From: Roseitranquillus sp963776845
GTDB lineage: Bacteria > Pseudomonadota > Alphaproteobacteria > Rhodobacterales > Rhodobacteraceae
DNA: 64,000 nucleotides
Assembly: GCA_963776845.1 (NCBI GenBank)
Contig: CAVZOJ010000002.1
Location: 744,001-808,000 of the forward strand
Direction of reading: 5' to 3'
A program made the position numbers and the translations under genes. This document shows, piece by piece, positions 27,541 through 35,881 of this stretch. Under the pieces are notes generated by a model, which was given only the letters and a program-made list of their open reading frames with translations, was not told the DNA's origin and did not search any database. Numbering within the stretch: position 1 is the stretch's first letter; each line of letters begins with the position of its first letter.

Positions 27541-27569
27541 GCGCCGGCCCCGGGAACCGAGGCCGGCGC
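27541..27569. terminator. Bidirectional hairpin between der and the iron SBP gene
   Basis: GCGCCGGCC at 27541-27549 is followed by an eleven-base loop and GGCCGGCGC at 27561-27569, a perfect nine-base stem. It lies between two convergent genes, so it may terminate transcription from both sides. No T-run follows. Confidence 0.5.
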
Positions 27570-27607
27570 GCATCCTGCATCACGCGAAACGACGGTGCCC
27601 CCGCGCC

Positions 27608-28618
27608 TCAGGACCCCGCATCATAGTCGACTTCGTTCATGATGCGCAGTGCTGCGGGGCGATATTCGGCGAGTTCCATGAGGTTCACTTCGTCCGCCGT
27701 GAAGTCGCCCCACGACTGCACGAGACCGGACGGCTCGGTCCCCTCGGCGATCGGATACTCGTTGTTGAGTTCGGCATAGAGTTCCTGGCCCTGCGGGGAG
27801 GTCAGAAACTCCATCAGCTGCAGCGCGTCCTCGGGGTGCGGCGCATTTTGGACCATGGCGACGCCAGAGATGTTCACATGCGTGCCGCCGCCCTCGAACT
27901 CCGGGAACAGGATGCGAACGCTGTCGGCCCACTGCTTCTGCTCCTCGTCGTTGACCATCAGGCCCATGTAGTAAGTGTTGCCGAGCGAGATGTCGCACTC
28001 GCCGGCCCAGATCGCCCGGACCTGGGCGCGGTCGTTGCCCTGCGGCCGGCGGGCCAGATTGTCCTTCAGACCCTGCGCCCATTCCCGCGCGGCGTCCTCG
28101 CCATGATGATGAATGTACGCCGCGAGCAGTGCGAGGTTGTACGGATGCGTGCCGGAGCGCGTGCAGATCCTGCCCTGCCACTTGTCGGACGCCAGATCCT
28201 CGTAGGTCGTGACCTCGCCGTCCGCGACACGTTCCTTGCTGGCATAGACGACACGCGCCCGTGTCGTCAGACCCCACCAGTGGTTGTCAGGGTCGTGGTA
28301 GGCGTCTGGCACGTTCTGCTGCAGTGCCTCGCTCTTGACCGGCTGCGTGAGGCCCGCCTCGACGATCCGGCTGAGGTTGGCGATGTCAACGGTGAAGACG
28401 AGGTCTGCGGGCGAACGCGCGCCTTCGGCCTGCAACCGCTCGACGACGCCATCCTCAATGTAGGCGAGATTGACCTCGATCCCGGTCTCTTCGGTAAAGG
28501 CTTCCATCAGCGGCTCGATGAGTTCGGGCTGGCGGGTCGAGTAGACGTTCACCTCGGCCAACGCGGGCATGGCGGCCGCAGCCGCCAGAGAGGCGAAGAG
28601 GGGGAACTTGCAGAGCAT
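27608..28618 (-). CDS. Fe(3+)-type ABC transporter substrate-binding protein (FbpA/FutA-like)
   Basis: A 336-residue periplasmic protein with signal peptide MLCKFPLFASLAAAAAMPALA. The mature part starts EVNVYSTRQPELIEPLMEAF and has the conserved paired-tyrosine segment LGNTYYMGLMVN and the late NNEYPIAEG, as in FbpA/FutA ferric-binding proteins. The role is periplasmic iron capture. The ATG at 28618 has AGGA five bases upstream; an in-frame ATG at 28630 overlaps the mazG stop and is the alternative. No permease or ATPase genes lie nearby. Two inverted repeats just upstream may regulate it. Confidence 0.88.
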   Translation of the reverse strand: MLCKFPLFASLAAAAAMPALAEVNVYSTRQPELIEPLMEAFTEETGIEVNLAYIEDGVVERLQAEGARSPADLVFTVDIANLSRIVEAGLTQPVKSEALQQNVPDAYHDPDNHWWGLTTRARVVYASKERVADGEVTTYEDLASDKWQGRICTRSGTHPYNLALLAAYIHHHGEDAAREWAQGLKDNLARRPQGNDRAQVRAIWAGECDISLGNTYYMGLMVNDEEQKQWADSVRILFPEFEGGGTHVNISGVAMVQNAPHPEDALQLMEFLTSPQGQELYAELNNEYPIAEGTEPSGLVQSWGDFTADEVNLMELAEYRPAALRIMNEVDYDAGS

Positions 28619-28626
28619 GGCTTTCC

Positions 28627-29490
28627 TCATTCGGAGTGATTGCCGGCAATAAATCCGAGCAAAACACTCGGGTCAATGTCCGACTGGATTAGTCGGACAA
28701 TCTTCTTGACCTCGTTCCAGAGAGAATCCATCTCCTCCAGGCTCGCCTCCTTTGCCGAAGAACCGGCCTGTCGGAGTTGGGCCTCGACCGCGGCGAAGCG
28801 CCGTTCCACCTTCGCGTTCGTCTGGCGTAGCGCGCCTTCGGGATCGATCCCCATGTGACGGGCAAGGTTGACGAGCGTGAAGAGAAGGTCGCCGACCTCG
28901 CCTTCGACATCGCCACCCTCTTCTTGGGCGGCCGCAATCTCGCCCGCTTCCTCCGCGATCTTCTCCAGGACATCCTCTGCCGTGCTCCAGTCGAAGCCGA
29001 CCTCTGCGAGGCGCCTTTGCAGCTTCGCCGCCCGGGTCAGCGCCGGAAGCCCCAACGTGATGCCGTCGAGGACTCCGCCCGCGCCGGCTGCCTCGCGCTC
29101 CGCCGCCTTCTGCTCCTCCCACGCGCGGCTCTGCTCGAGTGCCGAGCGCTCGTCGGCACCGGCGCCGAAGACGTGCGGATGGCGCCGGACCATCTTGTCC
29201 GCGATTTCGCGCGCCACGTCGTCGAAGTCGAAGCGTCCCTCCTCCTCGGCCATGCGCGCGTGGTACACGACTTGCAGCAGCAGGTCCCCGAGCTCTCCTC
29301 TCAAGTCGCTCCAGGCGCGGCGCTCGATCGCGTCGGCGACCTCGTAGGCCTCCTCGATGGTGTAAGGGGCAATGGTGTCGAAGGTCTGTTCGATGTCCCA
29401 GGGACAGCCGGAGCGCGGATCGCGAAGTCGCGCCATGATATCAAGAAGCCGTTGCAACGAATTGTCCGGAGGAACGGTAGCATCCGACAT
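28627..29490 (-). CDS. mazG: Nucleoside triphosphate pyrophosphohydrolase MazG
   Basis: MazG hydrolyses NTPs and dNTPs to monophosphates and pyrophosphate as house-cleaning. The 287-residue product has two MazG domains: LLDIMARLRDPRSGCPWD, the helical EEAYEVADAIE and GELGDLLLQVVYHARMAEEE metal-binding motifs, and the second copy EEAGEIAAAQEEGG with GEVGDLLFTLVNLARHMG. Up to SLEEMDSLWNEVKK the sequence is standard; the last ~23 residues are atypical and encoded by two inverted repeats. If one base near 28693-28700 is extra, the protein would end KKLSD at a TAA at 28689-28691 inside the first palindrome. I keep the literal end but regard it as doubtful. Confidence 0.9.
   Translation of the reverse strand: MSDATVPPDNSLQRLLDIMARLRDPRSGCPWDIEQTFDTIAPYTIEEAYEVADAIERRAWSDLRGELGDLLLQVVYHARMAEEEGRFDFDDVAREIADKMVRRHPHVFGAGADERSALEQSRAWEEQKAAEREAAGAGGVLDGITLGLPALTRAAKLQRRLAEVGFDWSTAEDVLEKIAEEAGEIAAAQEEGGDVEGEVGDLLFTLVNLARHMGIDPEGALRQTNAKVERRFAAVEAQLRQAGSSAKEASLEEMDSLWNEVKKIVRLIQSDIDPSVLLGFIAGNHSE
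28655..28671 (-). promoter_or_regulatory. Hairpin upstream of the iron SBP gene
   Basis: On the minus strand CCGAG-TGTTTTG-CTCGG forms a five-base stem followed by ATTTATT. It looks like a weak intrinsic terminator or attenuator, 37 bases before the chosen start of the substrate-binding protein. If mazG is read literally it lies inside its last codons. Confidence 0.35.
28678..28698 (-). promoter_or_regulatory. Perfect 21-base inverted repeat between the mazG core and the iron SBP gene
   Basis: GTCCGACT at 28678-28685 and AGTCGGAC at 28691-28698 form perfect eight-base arms around five bases. The symmetry and position suit either an operator for a metal-responsive repressor or a terminator stem. 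I cannot match it to a named box such as those of RirA, Irr or Fur. Confidence 0.4.
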
Positions 29491-29549
29491 TGCAGGCTCC
29501 TGCGTGATCGACGATCTTGCGGCTAACCTAGGGGTGAGGGAGGATCCAG

Positions 29550-30719
29550 ATGCCGGTGATCAATCGGATTGCCGACTTCGCCCCCGAACTTGCCGACTGG
29601 CGCCGCCACCTGCACCAGCATCCGGAGCTTGGTTTCGACTGCCACAAGACCGCGAGCTTCATCGCCGATAGGCTGCGTGACTTCGGCATCGACGAGTTGC
29701 ACGAGGGTATCGCTAAGACCGGGATCGTCGCTGTGATCGAAGGGCAGGGCCGGGGTCCGACGATCGCCCTGCGCGCTGACATGGACGCGCTGCCGATCGA
29801 AGAGAAGACTGGTGCGACCTACGCCAGCACGGTCCCAGGCCGGATGCATGCCTGCGGGCATGACGGTCACTCGACGATGCTTCTCGGTGCGGCGCGGTAT
29901 CTTGCAGAGACGCGCAATTTCGCAGGGAGGGTCGTGCTGATCTTCCAGCCGGCCGAGGAGCACGGCGGCGGCGCCGGCGTGATGGTGCGGGAGGGCGTTC
30001 TCGACAGGTTCGGTGTGCGGGAGATCTACGCTCTGCACAACGCCCCGGGGATGCCGGAGGGAACGTTCGCGACGGCGCCTGGTCCGTTCATGGCCGCGGT
30101 GGACACGTTCGAGGTGCGGCTGGTGGGAAAGGGCGGGCACGGCGCGATGCCGCACGACGCCATCGACCCGATCATGCCTGCCGTGGCGATGGTCCAGGCC
30201 TTCCAAACGATTGTCAGTCGCAACAACTGCAACCACGACGACCTGGTGATCTCGGTCACGCAGATCCACGCCGGTTCAGCCGACAACATCATTCCAGAGA
30301 CGGCCTACATCTGCGGAACGGTGAGAACGTTCCTGCCCAGGGTCCAGGACCTTGTTCAGGCAAGAATGATCGAGATCGTCTCGGGGATCGCCGACGCCTT
30401 CGAGGTGACGGCAACGCTCGACTACGAGATCGGCTACCCCGCGACGGTGAACGATCCCGAACGCACCGCGCTTGCCGCCACCATCGCTCGCGAGGTCTCG
30501 GGCGACGCGGCCGTCGATGCCGCTGCCGGCCGTGAAATGGGCGCTGAGGATTTCTCCTTCATGCTGCAGCAGCGCCCGGGCGCCTACCTGTTCCTGGGCC
30601 AAGGCGACGGCCCCGGGCTTCACCATCCGCGCTATGACTTCAACGATGCCGTGATCCCGATCGGTGCATCGTTCTTCGTGCGCCTCGTCGAGAGGGTGCT
30701 GCCACTCGCGGCAGGCTGA
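29550..30719 (+). CDS. M20 family amidohydrolase (hippurate hydrolase/aminoacylase-like)
   Basis: A 389-residue zinc amidohydrolase of the M20D group, which cleaves N-acyl or related amide bonds from amino-acid conjugates. Metal-site segments are present: LRADMDALPIEE, RMHACGHDGHSTMLLGAA, IFQPAEEHGGGAGVM and the C-terminal GLHHPRYDFNDAVIPIG. The dimerisation lid includes GKGGHGAMPHDAIDP. There is no signal peptide. The next gene encodes an agmatinase-type ureohydrolase on the same strand, so a shared role in amine or amino-acid catabolism is possible. The substrate is unknown. Confidence 0.9.
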   Translation: MPVINRIADFAPELADWRRHLHQHPELGFDCHKTASFIADRLRDFGIDELHEGIAKTGIVAVIEGQGRGPTIALRADMDALPIEEKTGATYASTVPGRMHACGHDGHSTMLLGAARYLAETRNFAGRVVLIFQPAEEHGGGAGVMVREGVLDRFGVREIYALHNAPGMPEGTFATAPGPFMAAVDTFEVRLVGKGGHGAMPHDAIDPIMPAVAMVQAFQTIVSRNNCNHDDLVISVTQIHAGSADNIIPETAYICGTVRTFLPRVQDLVQARMIEIVSGIADAFEVTATLDYEIGYPATVNDPERTALAATIAREVSGDAAVDAAAGREMGAEDFSFMLQQRPGAYLFLGQGDGPGLHHPRYDFNDAVIPIGASFFVRLVERVLPLAAG

Positions 30720-30788
30720 GACGCCTTGCAACTTTGCGCGCTGCCCGTCAGGAACCCGACCAACGGTTGCAGCGGATGGGACGCGGTC

Positions 30789-31748
30789 ATGGCGCTTGAG
30801 GATGCCCGGCACGAGGTCGACACCGCCTTCACGCGGGATGGCTTTAAGGGTCGCGCGTGGGAGAATGCGTTCGCCGGCGCGACGTCGTTCCTCAGGCGGA
30901 CGTATGCCAAGGACCTATCCGGCGTCGACGTCGCCATCCTCGGCGTTCCATTCGACCAAGCGGTCACCAACCGTCCCGGCACGCGGCTGGGGCCACGAGC
31001 GATCCGTGAGGCGTCGGCGCTGCAACCGTTCGATCCCCCCTACGGCTGGGGGTTCGATCCGCTCAGCGAGTTCGCGATCGCCGATCATGGCGACGTGGCT
31101 TTCGACTACGCTCGGCCGGCGGAATTCCCCACGGTCCTCGGGGCTCATGTCGCGCGAGTACTGGACGCCGGCTGCGGGCTGATCATGCTCGGCGGCGACC
31201 ACTCCATCAGTCGCCCTGCAATCGAGGCGGTCGCGGAGCGGCATGGGCCGGTGGCGTTGATCCAGTTCGACGCCCACTCCGACACGTGGGCGGACGACGC
31301 GGAGGACCGTGTCGACCACGGCACGATGTTCTACAAGGCGGTCAAGTCCGGAGCGATCGACCCCCAGGCATCGGTCCAGATCGGCATTCGTACGGTGAAT
31401 GAGGACCCACTGGGCATCTGCACCATCGACGCGGCCGAGGTGCATCGCATCGGACCGGATGCCGTTGCGGAGCAGGTGCGTGAAGTGGTGGGCGACCGGC
31501 TGGCCTATCTCAGCTTCGACATAGACGCGCTGGATCCCGCCTTCGCGCCCGGGACCGGGACCCCTGTATGGGCCGGCCTTGCGAGCTGGCAGGCGGCGGC
31601 GATCCTGCGGGGCCTTGCCGGTGTGAACCTCGTCGGCGGCGATGTCGTGGAGGTATCGCCGCCATTCGATACCACCGGCGCGACGGCCATCGCAGGTGCG
31701 CATGTCGCAACGGAAATCCTGTGCCTCTGGTGCTGGACGCGACGATGA
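30789..31748 (+). CDS. speB: Agmatinase/ureohydrolase family protein
   Basis: A 319-residue binuclear-manganese ureohydrolase. The metal ligands appear in order: LGGDHSISRPAIEAV, IQFDAHSDTW, and SFDIDALDPAFAPGTGTP, with VVEVSPPFDTTGATAIAGA near the end. Agmatinase activity (agmatine to putrescine and urea) is the usual annotation. Related enzymes act on guanidinobutyrate, guanidinopropionate or other guanidino compounds, so the substrate remains open. I start at ATG 30789 (MALEDARHEV) rather than 30726, because the intervening residues show no family similarity. It follows the M20 gene by about 70 bases. Confidence 0.85.
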   Translation: MALEDARHEVDTAFTRDGFKGRAWENAFAGATSFLRRTYAKDLSGVDVAILGVPFDQAVTNRPGTRLGPRAIREASALQPFDPPYGWGFDPLSEFAIADHGDVAFDYARPAEFPTVLGAHVARVLDAGCGLIMLGGDHSISRPAIEAVAERHGPVALIQFDAHSDTWADDAEDRVDHGTMFYKAVKSGAIDPQASVQIGIRTVNEDPLGICTIDAAEVHRIGPDAVAEQVREVVGDRLAYLSFDIDALDPAFAPGTGTPVWAGLASWQAAAILRGLAGVNLVGGDVVEVSPPFDTTGATAIAGAHVATEILCLWCWTRR

Positions 31749-31785
31749 CGCATTCTCTTTGGCGTCTTGCTCACGGGTTTGGGTC

Positions 31786-32241
31786 ATGATGCGCGGCATC
31801 CTGCTCTTCGCGGCGGCCGCGTTCTTTTGTGCGGCTGCCTTGGCTGCCGTCTGGGTCCGGCTCGCCCCGGTCGATCCCGAGCGGTGGCATGTCGACCCGC
31901 TCGCGGCCGATCCGCCGGGAGGCAACGGCTGGCTGGTTCGTGCCGGTACAGGCGCGCCGCCGCCCCGCCTCGACGCACCTGCGCGAGACGTCCTGCGCCA
32001 GCTCGACACCATCGCGATGCGAGAGCCGCGGACGCGCCGAATCGCTGGCAGCGTGGAGGAGGGCAAGATTACCTACGAGACTCGCTCGCGCGTCTGGGGC
32101 TTTCCCGACTACACGACCGTGACGGCTGTTGAGGATTCGGGTCAGACGGTTCCGGTAATCCTGGCCCGCGCGCGGTACGGCGCGTCGGATCTCGGCGTGA
32201 ACCGGGCGCGGGTCGACCGATGGTTGTCCGAGCTGAATTGA
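31786..32241 (+). CDS. DUF1499 domain protein with signal anchor
   Basis: The 151-residue product has an N-terminal hydrophobic helix (GILLFAAAAFFCAAALAAVWV), then a globular part with RIAGSVEEGKITYETRSRVWGFPDYTTV and a C-terminal SDLGVNRARVDRWL that match DUF1499. The family has no firm function. Two adjacent ATGs exist (31786 and 31789). It lies between an agmatinase-type gene and prfA; a membrane-attached periplasmic location is expected. Confidence 0.8.
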   Translation: MMRGILLFAAAAFFCAAALAAVWVRLAPVDPERWHVDPLAADPPGGNGWLVRAGTGAPPPRLDAPARDVLRQLDTIAMREPRTRRIAGSVEEGKITYETRSRVWGFPDYTTVTAVEDSGQTVPVILARARYGASDLGVNRARVDRWLSELN

Positions 32242-32298
32242 TCTAGCCGTCGCGTCGCCCGCTTGACCGGCATCGGGGCTTCGGCGAAACCCGCCTTC

Positions 32299-33348
32299 AT
32301 GAGCCTGGAGGATCGACTGACGGACATCACGCAGCGCTTCGAGTATCTCGAGGCGCGGATGTCGGACGGCTCCGGCGATCTTGCGGCGCTCGGGCGTGAA
32401 TATGCCGAGCTGCGCCCGGTGGTCGAGCAGGTGGCGCATTGGCGCCACCTCAGAAAGGCGCGCGCCGAGGCCGAGGCGATGCTGTCGGATCCCGAGATGA
32501 GTGCCCTCGCGCGTGAGGAACTAACGGAACTGGAGGCGCGCCAACCGGAAGTGGAGTCCGCCCTGCGTCTGGCCCTGTTGCCAAAGGACGCTGCCGATGC
32601 CCGACCGGCAATTATCGAGATCCGGCCCGGCACGGGCGGCGAGGAGGCGGCGCTCTTCGCCGGGGATCTTCTCAGGATGTACCAGCGCTATGCCGAACGC
32701 CGAGGCTGGCGCTGGCAGCCGGTGGAACTGGCCGAGACAGAACTCGGCGGCGTGCGCGAGGCCATCGTGAACATCGCCGGAGAAGGTGTTTTCGCGCGCC
32801 TGAAGTACGAATCCGGCGTCCACCGCGTGCAGCGCGTTCCGGAAACGGAGTCGGGCGGCCGGATCCACACGTCGGCGGCGACCGTGGCGGTGCTTCCCGA
32901 AGCGGGCGAAGTGGATATCGAGATCGATCCGTCGGACCTGAGGATCGACACCATGCGCGCTTCGGGCGCCGGTGGGCAGCACGTCAACACGACCGACAGC
33001 GCGGTACGGATCACCCACGTCCCCACGGGCATCGTCGTGACGTCGTCGGAGAAATCCCAGCACCAGAACCGGGCGATCGCGATGCAGGTGCTGCGCGCGC
33101 GCCTCTTCGACATCGAGCGGCGGCGGGCGGCGGATGAGCGGGCGGCGGATCGCAAGGCGCAGGTCGGGAGCGGCGACAGGTCCGAGCGGATCCGGACGTA
33201 CAACTTCCCTCAGGGGCGGGTGACGGACCATCGCATCGGCCTCACGCTCTACCGGCTGAACGAGGTGCTGGCAGGGGACCTCGACGAAGTGACCGACGCG
33301 CTCATCGAGGAGGCGCAGGCACAGGCCTTGGCGGCAAGCGGAATGTGA
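32299..33348 (+). CDS. prfA: Peptide chain release factor 1
   Basis: RF1 recognises UAA and UAG and triggers peptide release. The 349-residue protein has the class-1 catalytic GGQ within ASGAGGQHVNTTDSAVRITH, the preceding GGRIHTSAATVAVLPEA, and the PETESGG region. EIRPGTGGEEAALFAGDL is typical of RF1 domain 2. ATG at 32299 (MSLEDRLTDITQRFEYLEARM) fits the family opening, so I discard the upstream 32263. The stop overlaps the GTG of prmC, whose product methylates this GGQ glutamine. Confidence 0.96.
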   Translation: MSLEDRLTDITQRFEYLEARMSDGSGDLAALGREYAELRPVVEQVAHWRHLRKARAEAEAMLSDPEMSALAREELTELEARQPEVESALRLALLPKDAADARPAIIEIRPGTGGEEAALFAGDLLRMYQRYAERRGWRWQPVELAETELGGVREAIVNIAGEGVFARLKYESGVHRVQRVPETESGGRIHTSAATVAVLPEAGEVDIEIDPSDLRIDTMRASGAGGQHVNTTDSAVRITHVPTGIVVTSSEKSQHQNRAIAMQVLRARLFDIERRRAADERAADRKAQVGSGDRSERIRTYNFPQGRVTDHRIGLTLYRLNEVLAGDLDEVTDALIEEAQAQALAASGM

Positions 33349-34175
33349 CCGTCGCCGAGGCTGTCGCCGCCGCCGTTGAGCGCCTCCGCGCCGGAGGCTT
33401 GCCGGAACCGGTCCGCGACGCACGCTGGCTCGTCGCGTTGGCCGGCGGGTACGATGTGGGTCGGCTAACGCTTCTTGCACAGGAAGGCTTTGAGGCTGAG
33501 GCCGCACTGGAGGCGCTGCTGCTGAAGCGACTGAACCGCCAGCCCGTCTCGCAAATCCGTGGCTGGAGAGAGTTTTGGGGACGGAGATTTCGTGTCACGC
33601 CAGATGTCCTCGATCCGCGCCCGGAGACAGAAACGCTGATCGAGGCCGCCCTCTCGGAGCATTTCGAAAGCGTGCTTGACCTCGGCGTTGGCAGCGGCTG
33701 CATCCTGCTGACGCTGATGGCGGAGCGTCCGGGGGTAAGCGGCACTGGAACCGATGTATCCGAGGCGGCCCTGGCTGTCACGCGTTCGACCGCAGACGCA
33801 TTCGGATTGCATCCGACGCTAGGTATCTCTGACTGGTTCGTCGATCTCGAGGGCCAATGGGACCTGATCGTCTCGAACCCCCCTTACATTGCCGAGGCAG
33901 ACTTGGCGACGCTCGCCCCGGAGTTGTCGTGGGAGCCGAGGGAGGCGCTCAGCCCTGGTGGCGATGGCTTGGGCGCATACCGACGCATCGCGGCGGGCGC
34001 GGCCAAACATCTGCGACCCGGTGGGCGGCTACTCCTCGAGATCGGGCTCGGGCAAGCGCGCGACGTCATCGACCTCCTCGCAACCGGCGGACTCTCGGAC
34101 ATCTCGGTCCTTTCCGACCTGGATGGTCGAGACAGGGTTGTGCAGGCCCTCTACGCGCCCCACCTTAAGAAATGA
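33345..34175 (+). CDS. prmC: Peptide chain release factor N(5)-glutamine methyltransferase
   Basis: PrmC methylates the GGQ glutamine of the class-1 release factors. The 276-residue product has the N-terminal helical domain (EPVRDARWLVALAGGYDVGR), the VLDPRPETETLIEAAL segment, the SAM-binding LDLGVGSGCILLTL, and the glutamine-binding motif WDLIVSNPPYIAEADL. It starts with GTG at 33345, overlapping the prfA stop by four bases, the common arrangement for this enzyme and its substrate. Confidence 0.95.
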   Translation: MTVAEAVAAAVERLRAGGLPEPVRDARWLVALAGGYDVGRLTLLAQEGFEAEAALEALLLKRLNRQPVSQIRGWREFWGRRFRVTPDVLDPRPETETLIEAALSEHFESVLDLGVGSGCILLTLMAERPGVSGTGTDVSEAALAVTRSTADAFGLHPTLGISDWFVDLEGQWDLIVSNPPYIAEADLATLAPELSWEPREALSPGGDGLGAYRRIAAGAAKHLRPGGRLLLEIGLGQARDVIDLLATGGLSDISVLSDLDGRDRVVQALYAPHLKK

Positions 34176-34396
34176 GGCGTGCAATGCAAACTCAAATTGG
34201 GCGGTGTGCCGCGCCGCGTTGCAGCCCTGCCAGTTTTGTACTTGCCCTGACCAAACCATCGTGCATAGTCAGGGAGCGGTCGGCGGACGCCCCATAGGGC
34301 GCCGCCACTACACTGCCCAGACATCCGAGGTAGCGGCGCCGAGTTCACGGCCGCGCCCGATGCGAGCGCCGAAATGAAGGCTGGACCAGAGTTTAC

Positions 34397-35029
34397 ATGA
34401 GATCTTCGAAGTCACGTTCGCGGTCGAAGTCGAACCGCAACCGTTCCGTCGGAAACATCGTCAATCGCGTCTTCGACTCCTCGGGACCCGAGGGGAAGGT
34501 GCGAGGGACGCCGCAGCAGATAATCGACAAATACAACCAACTGGCGCGGGATGCCCAACTCTCGAACGACCGGGTCGCATTCGAGAACTTTCAGCAGCAT
34601 GCCGAGCACTATACGCGGATGCTTGCCGATGCGCAGCGGGAGCAGGATCTGCGCCGCGAGCAGGAGCAACAGAACCGCGAGCGTCAACAGCCGCGGCGCG
34701 ATGACGAGGGCGACGATCAAAGCTCGCACGAAGATCGCGACTCGCGCCAGATGAACGGCCATGATGCTGGCGGCGATTCCGGTGGCGCGCGGCAGGAGCG
34801 CAACGAGGACAGACGCGAGCCCGAAGAGGCGGAGCGACGCGACCAGCCGCAGGCTGCGAGCGGCGGCGACGACGTCATCGACACCGGTGGCGAGGGTGAC
34901 AGCACGCTGGTCGAGACGCCGGAGAGCAAGCCGCCAAAGCCGCGGAGGCGTCGGCGGGCGCAAGCATCGTCGAATGACGACGAGAGCAAGGACGGCCCGC
35001 AGAACGGCAAGACCGAAGCGGCGGAGTAG
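34397..35029 (+). CDS. DUF4167 domain protein
   Basis: A 210-residue protein whose N-terminal ~90 residues match DUF4167: basic RSSKSRSRSKSNRNRSVGNI, then NRVFDSSGPEGKVRGTPQQI and DKYNQLARDAQLSNDRVAFE. After about residue 95 it is low-complexity and highly charged (Gln, Arg, Asp, Glu), with PKPRRRRRAQASS near the end, so largely disordered. The family is widespread in alphaproteobacteria next to prmC/prfA, with no established function; nucleic-acid binding is a reasonable guess from the composition. It is convergent with rsmA, 12 bases away. Confidence 0.9.
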   Translation: MRSSKSRSRSKSNRNRSVGNIVNRVFDSSGPEGKVRGTPQQIIDKYNQLARDAQLSNDRVAFENFQQHAEHYTRMLADAQREQDLRREQEQQNRERQQPRRDDEGDDQSSHEDRDSRQMNGHDAGGDSGGARQERNEDRREPEEAERRDQPQAASGGDDVIDTGGEGDSTLVETPESKPPKPRRRRRAQASSNDDESKDGPQNGKTEAAE

Positions 35030-35041
35030 GGCTCGCGCCCT

Positions 35042-35881
35042 CTACGCCCGGCCTGCCAGGGAGCGTGCCAGAGCGCAGAACTTCTCCAGACTGACCGTCT
35101 CAGCGCGATCCGTGGGGGCAATTCCCGCATCGGTCAGATGACGTTCGATCTCGGTCGAAAGAGTTCGAAGGGATGATCTGAGCATCTTGCGGCGCTGGTT
35201 GAATCCGGCCGCGACGACGCGGAAGAGCGTAGCAGGATCAGCGGGGTAGCGCGGCGTCTCCAAGCGATCGATCCGTACCACAGCGGAGCGAATCTTGGGC
35301 GGTGGCGTGAACGCCCCCGGGGGCAGGTCCATGACGATCCGAGGAGATGCGCGCCACTGCGTCAGGATCGACAGACGGCCGTAGGCCGGCGTGCCGGGTT
35401 GGGCGACAAGACGCTCTGCGACTTCCCTCTGGAACATGAGGGTCATGGACTGCCAGTAAGGTGGCCAGTCCGGCGGGTCGAGCCATCTCGTCAGAAGCTC
35501 GGTTCCGACGTTGTACGGCAGGTTCGAGACGATCCGTGCTGGATGACTCACAAGGGCTCCCAGGTCGATCGAGAGCGCGTCACCCTCGACGATCTCCAAG
35601 CGGCCGGGGTAGCGTTCCGCGATCTCCGCCAGCGCCGCGAGGCAACGGCGGTCCTTCTCCACGACGACGACATGTGCGGCACCTTCCGCGAGGAGGCCGC
35701 GGGTGAGACCGCCAGGTCCTGGCCCGACCTCCAGCACGTCACCAGCAGAGATGTCTCCCGCAAGCCGCGCGATCTTCGCTGTCAAGTTGAGATCGAGCAG
35801 GAAGTTCTGGCCGAGTGCCTTGCGTGCCGAGAGCCCGTGGGACCTGATGACCTCTCGCAGCGGTGGCAGATCGTCAATCAC
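35042..35881 (-). CDS. rsmA: 16S rRNA (adenine(1518)-N6/adenine(1519)-N6)-dimethyltransferase
   Basis: RsmA (KsgA) dimethylates A1518 and A1519 of 16S rRNA late in 30S assembly. The 279-residue protein contains LGQNFLLDLNLTAKIARL, the SAM loop LEVGPGPGGLTRGLL, VVEKDRRCLAALAEI and the catalytic IVSNLPYNVGTELL. The C-terminal domain has FTPPPKIRSAVVRIDRLE. Its start overlaps the pdxA stop by four bases, placing it last in the lptF-lptG-lptD-surA-pdxA-rsmA operon. Confidence 0.96.
   Translation of the reverse strand: MIDDLPPLREVIRSHGLSARKALGQNFLLDLNLTAKIARLAGDISAGDVLEVGPGPGGLTRGLLAEGAAHVVVVEKDRRCLAALAEIAERYPGRLEIVEGDALSIDLGALVSHPARIVSNLPYNVGTELLTRWLDPPDWPPYWQSMTLMFQREVAERLVAQPGTPAYGRLSILTQWRASPRIVMDLPPGAFTPPPKIRSAVVRIDRLETPRYPADPATLFRVVAAGFNQRRKMLRSSLRTLSTEIERHLTDAGIAPTDRAETVSLEKFCALARSLAGRA

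Noticed and set aside
34242..34269. TTGCCC-16 bases-CATAGT as a promoter of the DUF4167 gene
   Set aside because: The spacing is plausible but both hexamers are poor matches, and such pairs arise readily by chance.
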